DNA from: Papaver somniferum | Lineage: Eukaryota; Streptophyta; Magnoliopsida; Ranunculales; Papaveraceae | DNA length: 64,000 bases | Direction of reading: 5' to 3' | Assembly (NCBI RefSeq): GCF_003573695.1 | Contig: NC_039367.1 | Location: 158,235,085 to 158,299,084 of the forward strand | Shown here: one piece after another, positions 58,288 to 64,000 of the stretch | Position numbering within the stretch: the first letter of the stretch is position 1 | How the letters are laid out: every line of letters begins with the position of its first letter | Notes under the pieces: generated by a model | Database searches by the model: none | Seen by the model: only the letters and a program-made list of their open reading frames with translations | Told to the model about the DNA's origin: nothing | Made by a program: the position numbers and the translations under genes

Positions 58288-58884
58288 ATGGCTACTAAAG
58301 AAGTGAATGCTATTGCTCTCCTTGTCATGTTTATCGTTCTCTGCTCCGGTTAGTATGATACTTTCGACAATAAATAACGGTTGTTTTGATAATATTCTGC
58401 ATTAATGAGAATTATGAATTCAAATCATTATCTTTTTCATTACTATTTGTATTTTACTTAACTTTGGTTGTTGAGAATTTCGAATTCAAATCATTTTATT
58501 TTTCAATTGTTTCTATTTTACTTAAACTATAAACACTCAGTAGAATTTAGGTGTAGACGAATTTATAGTCAAATCCCAGCTTATGTATATCTGTTCATAT
58601 AAATACGTATTTTTAAAATCAATTTAATAATTAACGTCTATTCCCTCGTAATAAAATATTAACAAATTTCTTGCTATATGTATGCAGATATTAGCAGCGT
58701 GATGGTAGCAAACGCTCAGAAATACAAATGTTGTACCGAGCACCGTATGGCTAGCTGCCGCACCGGTGACCCAGCTGAAAACGCGAGATGCAGCAGTATG
58801 TGCAGTAACAGATGCTTTAAGGACGGATCAAATGGATTGTGCAAGCTTCGAGGTAATAAGCATTACTGCCACTGCAGATGTTAA
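58288..58884 (+). CDS. Secreted cysteine-rich (10-Cys) peptide, intact copy
   Basis: Exon 1 (58288-58348) encodes the signal peptide (MATKEVNAIALLVMFIVLC). A GT-AG intron (58349-58687) follows, then exon 2 (58688-58884), giving 85 residues. The mature part begins near QKYKCC and has ten cysteines in the spacing CC-x(7)-C-x(9)-C-x(3)-C-x(3)-C-x(7)-C-x(7)-C-x-C-x-C. This pattern resembles plant knottin- or defensin-like secreted peptides, which act in defence or cell signalling in the apoplast; I cannot place it in a named family. A frameshifted paralog lies at 51625-52043, and flanking sequence is partly shared, so they arose by local duplication. Confidence 0.82.
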
Positions 58885-60556
58885 GATATCCCTCCATGCA
58901 CAACCAAATTGTACTTCCATTGGTGTCGAAGCTTGGTTCAGGATAAATACTTCCAACTATTTTTAATGTTGATTGCATGGATATGTATGTAATAGTTTCG
59001 CTATTACGCATCTTCTAATATAATAATGCTATCAATAATGTCCAAGTTTATCTTCGTGAAATAGATCGTCCAAAAATGTTTTGCTTTGCTAAGTATTTTT
59101 TTCAGAATTTTGGATAAATGCAGGTTTTAGGTCTACCAGGATAATAGGCCGTAATGCGCAGTTTGTGTCACTAATTTGTTTTGGATGACACGAAAATTCG
59201 TGGCAATATTAGATCCATGAGACAGATTTAAAACCCCGAGTAATTTTTTGGCCAAAGTTTAAATTCCATATCTAGTTTTTGAGACACAGTTTGGAAGCAT
59301 GAGACCTATTTTAGGTCATTGAGAAAATTTTGGGTATTTGGTTTCAGTATTTTGGCCAATGGAATATTAGATCGACCCTTAAAATTAATCATAACATTTA
59401 AGAAATTCCTTTAATGAAGATGATCCCAAAAGTAAATTAATTTGCATATTACAGAAATTTCCGTATAATTAATATTTCTAGCAAAATATAATATAAAAGT
59501 TTTGGATATTTACATTTTTTGTTGACCAAAAACCGAATTTTTCTATTTTTCAGTAAATAAATTTGGTAATATTCCATGTATATACATCAAAGTAATGAAA
59601 GATGTATACGCATGAAGATGATCCTGACTTTTCAGAAATGAATTAGTGAATTAAAGAATTAATGAATTAGATTTTTATATATTCTTTCTCTCTCCTTTCT
59701 CTTCCTCTTTTCTCTAAAAAAAAAAAACTTAGCCTCCATTAATTTCTTGTTCGAGAAGGATCCCTTTTAGTTTTTAAGTTTTAATCGAATAAAAGTAATT
59801 TGTTGTGTTTTTGATGTCATTTGACATATTTCTTCGCTATTTGGAGGGATTTTTCTTCGTCATTTGGGGCGAGTTTCTCTTCGCTTTGAGAGCAATTTAT
59901 TCAAACCTTGATCACTTGTTCGTGATTTTCTATTCTCGATTCGAGAACACCGACAATCTAACATGGTATTGATTAAAATTTATTTTCAATCCAAAGGATT
60001 TAGGGCATCCGGGTTCGCTTGGAATTACAAGATTTTGTGCAAATAACTCCTTTCTTATATGAGTATCTCTTATTGAAGAAGAAGAAATCAGATTAAATGG
60101 TCGGAATCGATTCTGGATTATACCATCATCCTTCCCTACTACAATTACAAAAATTTGGTATTTTTACAATATATGGCTCTTTCTCTTCGCGATTTACTTG
60201 TAATTGATATCTACATTTGTATTAGGATTCTTATTATCTTGTATTTTGATGTTTTCGTTATTCTTGTAATCGATCATGTAATCACATTTTGATTTAATTA
60301 AATTGAAATTGTTGATTGACCAAATATATATATATATATATATTCTTAAATTAATCATGACTTTTCAGAAATCCAATTAGTGAAGAATTGAAAATGATCC
60401 CGAAAATAAATAAATGAATCCTTCGTGTGAAAGAGTTAGGAAAATCAATCCACTTCAAGTGTGAAATTTTGTAACACAATAATAAAGATGGGGAGAAATA
60501 TATTGTCTATTGTGTTTTGAATTTTAAGACGGGTATAGGCTGGTAAAGAGAAAAAT
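58885..60556. other. Spacer with relics of the duplicated peptide-gene flanks
   Basis: Sequence at about 59400-59640 resembles 45880-46040 (blocks TTTCTAGCAAAA, GACC/CAAAAACCGAA, ATATACATCAA), pointing to an older duplicated flank near 45.9 kb without a surviving gene. No coding frame is supported. Confidence 0.4.
60324..60343. repeat. (AT)n microsatellite
   Basis: About ten AT dinucleotides in a row. Confidence 0.95.
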
Positions 60557-60889
60557 TAAGCTAATTTGTGGCCTAGTGTGATTATTTTCGGTCTAGGACT
60601 ACAAGATAAAAAAGAATGAAGTAAAAGGGATACCCCTTATCCAATTATTCTACTAAAAGGCAAAACTACCTCTAATTAAATAGTGTTAATTTGGGTGATT
60701 AAATGATTTTTAATCAAGTTAATCCTGAAATCAATTACCATTAATTTTCATCATCAAAACTTGAAAAAAAATTAATTATTTTTTTCAAAAACTAAAATCA
60801 TAACCGGTTGATGTTAGTACGGTCGTAAAAAAAATGAAGTAAACCCATAATCGGGTTTTTTCAATACCCACATCAAACGATTATCAGAA

Positions 60890-61183
60890 GGGTACATTAA
60901 TTAAATACCCCTAGAATTTAAGACCTTCATAAATACCCCTCCATTTTACTTAAATACCCCTGAAGGTATATTTTAAGTGGATAATGAAAATGAACTAGTA
61001 TGTTCTTGGCGCGTGAAAACGTCAACCCAACCTCCTCCGGAGGTTGAATTGACTTAATATAATTTTTTATGTGCCAAAAATTAGACCTCAAAAACCTAAA
61101 TAAACGCCTTAGGGGTATTTATAAACCCCTTAATGGTATTTGTGTAGACCCCTGAAAAGGAGGGGTATTTATACAAATTCCAC
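60890..61183. mobile_element. MITE with 9-bp target duplication, copy 2
   Basis: 294 bp flanked by TTATCAGAA on both sides (60881-60889, 61184-61192). The sequence corresponds to 57671-57994. The 9-bp duplication is typical of Mutator-like elements. The inserted-into sequence rejoins cleanly across the element. Confidence 0.9.
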
Positions 61184-61309
61184 TTATCAGAATCGATATT
61201 TAGGGATGTCCACATAATCCGATTATACCTTACTTTCAGAAACAAAATATTCATAATATAGTTTAGTATGATTATCGAATTACATATATATGATTCAGTA
61301 TAGGGAATT

Positions 61310-62152
61310 CTAGAATTTGACACAACAAATGTTCGTCAATGAACCTTTGAGCACGTCGGTACAACGTCGTATATTCTTTGTAGTGAATGAACTTAGTTTC
61401 CCCATTACGAATTCTCCATAGTCCATTGAAACGTTCCAGCTGAAATTCAATGAATTCGTAAATGTTAGTATGTGAAATTTTAACGATGGCATAAGTATAA
61501 ATATTACTCCCTCTGTCCTAAAATTTCTGTTTTCTATTCTATTTTCGTTTATCCTAAAATACTGGCCAACTTCTGTTTATAGTCATATTTTTTAGTCAAA
61601 CTCTCAAATATATCCTTCAAAATTTTACAATTATAAAATTATTTTAAATATCACCAATCTAAATATTAAATGATATTTTTCTCAATAGGAAACAAATCTA
61701 CTAAATCAATCCATAAATATTTTTATTTTTATCTTCTATTTAAATATTTCTATAAATATTATAATTACCAATATATTTTTCTTACATACTCCATATACTC
61801 CTTTTAATTTTAGCAATAACATAGCATTTAATAAGGATAGTTTTGTAACTCCTCCGGTCTCCTTAATATCTTGACTTAGTCAAAGCGGACTAATAATTTA
61901 GGACGAAGGGAGTATTGGATTACTCACTTTTTCCCTAAGAGGAGCTTGTGGATGATGTTGGTACACCATATTTCTAACTTTAATATACTCCCGCGTTGCA
62001 CTTTTTATATAGTTGAATCGAAATGCCAAGTCTCTCCATTTGCGGTTGTTGGGATTCGCGGTACGCTTGTAAAAGAACTCTTTAACTCTCTTCCAAAACA
62101 TTGAATAGATTTCAATCGTACGTTCACGGAATATTAGCAAACGACGAGACAC
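61310..62152 (-). pseudogene. SANT/NAM-associated-type ORF remnant inside the AATCGG element
   Basis: 61898-62152 reads MFWKRVKEFFYKRTANPNNR, KWRDLAFRFNYIKSATREYI and KVRNMVYQHHPQAPL, matching the layout of the NAM-associated / trihelix-like proteins (FW-x-RV, basic loop, L-x-x-RF-x-x-I, then Y/H-P). The frame continues beyond the Stowaway insertion at 61310-61492 (FIEFQLERFNGLWRIRNGE in another frame). It is broken and partial. It is similar in type to the remnant at 53650-54115. Confidence 0.5.
61507..61912. mobile_element. Stowaway-like (Tc1/mariner) MITE
   Basis: Inverted termini CTCCCTCTGTCCTAAAAT and, at the right read inverted, CTCCCTTCGTCCTAAATT, flanked by TA on both sides (61505-61506, 61913-61914). 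These termini and the TA duplication are the Stowaway signature. At 406 bp it is a long member. Confidence 0.88.
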
Positions 62153-62502
62153 AAATCTTCATACGGTTCCCATTTCACGACATGCATATCTTCTTCCGGA
62201 TCCCGTTTCATTTTCCAGGCTAAGCGTGTGATATGGGAGTGGCTCAAAGGTCGTCCTTATAAAGATATAAAGACTCAACGACTATATTTTTTTCAAAATC
62301 ATATAAAATAGACCTCTCGGGAATCGGTTCTTAATAATCCGATTCTTGGCAAAAAAATCTTTACAGATAAACTGCCACTTTTCCTTGCAAGAATCGGATT
62401 ACATGTGATTTCCACATAAATAGATTCTAAAGGTTGTCAAAATATGCCTCTCAACAATCGGTTTTTAATATTTCACTTGAAATTTGATTCTTGTCAAAAA
62501 AT

Positions 62503-64000
62503 TGTTAGAACATTGCTCGTTCGAACTCGCATGCGTTGCTATCTCAAGCATGTTTGTCAATATTAGTGATCAAAATTATATATCTTGATTTCTAGTTTAC
62601 TTATGACTAAGTCTCGGTCTAGGATAGTTAAGTGTAGTTGAGCTCCAGACTCCATGGCGATCATCTTACGAAGACGAAGAACTACTCGAGGAACCAGTGG
62701 AACTTCATCCGACTAAAAAGGTATGTGGAGATTTGAACTTATCTATCACTCAAAAGTCTACTCTATCTCCTACTCTTGAGACAATAGTCTTATAAGTATG
62801 ATAGTTTTCATACATACACATTTGCTGTTTTGAGCCGAGTTTCTCGCCTATCTTTTTCTCGAAATATGTGTTGGTAAGCTTTTTCTTTAACCACTTTCAT
62901 CTTTACCGGACGTGACGAACGTCATGATGAAGTTTCAATCTTGAAATAGGCTTTGATGACGATAGTCGTGAATAACGATTGTTATAACATTGTAGAAGAA
63001 TGTTTCAATGATTGAAATATAGAGTTGAGATTAAAAACTATGGATATAAGCATATATAGTGTGTTCGCACATTAGTGTATAAATCCATGTGCCGAAAACC
63101 AAGTGTGTGCATATGTGTGCATACGGTATTGGTGAAGGAGACAGGTTGGGTACGCGTACCACCGGAAGTTTTCAACCAAAAATTTCTGCTGAGTTTGTAG
63201 GTTGAAAACTAGTAAACCAGTCACCTTAGGTACGCATACCCGTACGCGTACCCACGGAAGTTTTTGACTGAAAATTTCTGATTAGTTTGTAAACTGAAAT
63301 CCGGTAGATAAGATACGCATACCCGTACGCGTACCCAAGCTGGTTATTTCTCAAATCGGCAGTTTATGAACTTAAAACAATAAATTATAAGGAATGCAAT
63401 CTTTGCAAACAGTGGGTATATTATTCATGAGTTGATTAAAATGGATCAAACCGATTTTGTTTCAATTGTGTCTATGAATAAAGACCTAAGCAAATGAACA
63501 ACTCTTCAACTAGTTCTTATGAGTCATTTGAACTAGTTATGAGAAAGATGAATACGGTTAATATGAATGTGCTCATATGTCTAAGTGTACCAACTAAGTG
63601 TACACATTTAGGTACGGTTACTCAAACCTAAATGAATACATTTCATTTGTGTGTGACAAGCTAAGTTTCGATCTAACGGTTGAAATATATTAGCTTGAAT
63701 AAATCAGGTTTTTCATCTAACGATGAATATTGAATGCTTTGTTACCAAGGTAACTTAGATTGCAAACCCTGATTTGAAAATTATATAAAGGAAACATCTA
63801 GCAACTGAAAAAACTAATCCTCACACCTCCTGTATGATACTAGTTGGTTTTGCTAGAGTCGATTCTCCTTTAAGCTTAGGTTTCTTCTCGAGACCCTGTA
63901 GGTTAACGACTGAAAGACTTCATTGGGACTGTGAAGCCAGACGAAACTACTTCTCTTGTAGTTGAGCGATCTGATCTTTCCATTTTCTATCGTACGAGTT
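62503..64000 (+). mobile_element. Long LTR of a retrotransposon, cut by window end
   Basis: It starts TGTTAGAACATTGCTCG directly inside AATCGG-element sequence. Palindromic GGTACGCGTACC-type and GTACGCATACCCGTACGCGT words occur around 63150-63340. A TATA-like ATTATATAAAGG at 63780-63791 could be its promoter. At about 1.5 kb without an end, it is in the range of long copia LTRs such as SIRE/Angela. The strand is inferred from the TG start and TATA position. Confidence 0.6.

Larger units (their letters stand above)
60557..62502. mobile_element. Second AATCGG-word TIR element, nested with other insertions
   Basis: The left end AAGCTAATTTGTGGCCTAG matches the GGCTAAATTAAGGCCTA terminus of the 34900 element, and the following 60640-60800 resembles 34970-35160. 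AATCGG/CCGATT words recur at 60840-60880, 61190-61230 and 62310-62480. It is interrupted by a MITE (60890-61183), a Stowaway-type MITE (61507-61912) and, at its right side, by an LTR (from 62503), so its right terminus is missing here. Confidence 0.7.

Overview
This is plant nuclear DNA, almost certainly from a eudicot. It holds spliced secreted-enzyme genes (a cell-wall invertase gene with the typical plant 9-nt mini-exon), AT-rich spacers, and a dense nested population of plant transposons: Ty1/copia, Ty3/gypsy, TRIM, LINE, CACTA, hAT, Stowaway and other TIR elements. I cannot name the species. Only a minority of the 64 kb is host gene sequence.

Region 1-12.2 kb (all host genes on the minus strand) holds two tandem cell-wall invertase (GH32) genes. 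The copy at 9542-12186 looks intact: six exons, including a 9-nt mini-exon, with a continuous 577-residue frame. The copy at 710-8740 is dead. A 5.97-kb LTR retrotransposon (1303-7275, 549-bp LTRs, 5-bp target duplication GTATC) sits inside its largest exon, and a TIR element cuts off its fourth exon at about 709. That retrotransposon carries, in place of most of a normal gag-pol, an intronless fragment of a host CMS1/CMSS1-type ribosome-biogenesis gene (about 3606-4291). A third, more decayed invertase relic lies at 34304-36480.

Region 13-23 kb has a direct duplication (about 13195-14290 and 21468-22790), each copy carrying the same small acidic ORF of unknown function. Between the copies lie a minisatellite with a higher-order repeat (17488-18035), a CCA-rich tract and a transposon-like GTTCGGTT word array. 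At 23378-24943 is a GH28 (polygalacturonase-like) pseudogene that has lost catalytic aspartates.

Region 25.8-43 kb is mostly retroelements: a truncated Tat-like gypsy element (25788-28616), a decayed copia element (28625-34303), a structurally complete but frameshifted copia element (36558-41577, TSD CATCA), and a 524-bp TRIM (41972-42495, TSD AATAC) inserted in a LINE/RNase H relic.

Region 43-64 kb is dominated by DNA transposons, many filled with an element-specific short word repeated in both orientations: GTTCGGTT, a CACTA element at 49042-50776, GGCGTT/AACGCC, GCGAGCGAT, a hAT element at 55246-56042 with a perfect 8-bp TSD, GTCGGCAAGGT, and AATCGGTTT. A pair of two-exon genes for small secreted cysteine-rich peptides lies among them (51625-52043 frameshifted; 58288-58884 intact). 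The window ends inside a long LTR (62503-64000) rich in GTACGCGTACC palindromes.

The most notable signals are the retrotransposon carrying a host ribosome-biogenesis gene fragment, and the recurring class of TIR elements built from private inverted-word arrays, two of which also hold relics of a similar SANT/NAM-associated-type ORF.
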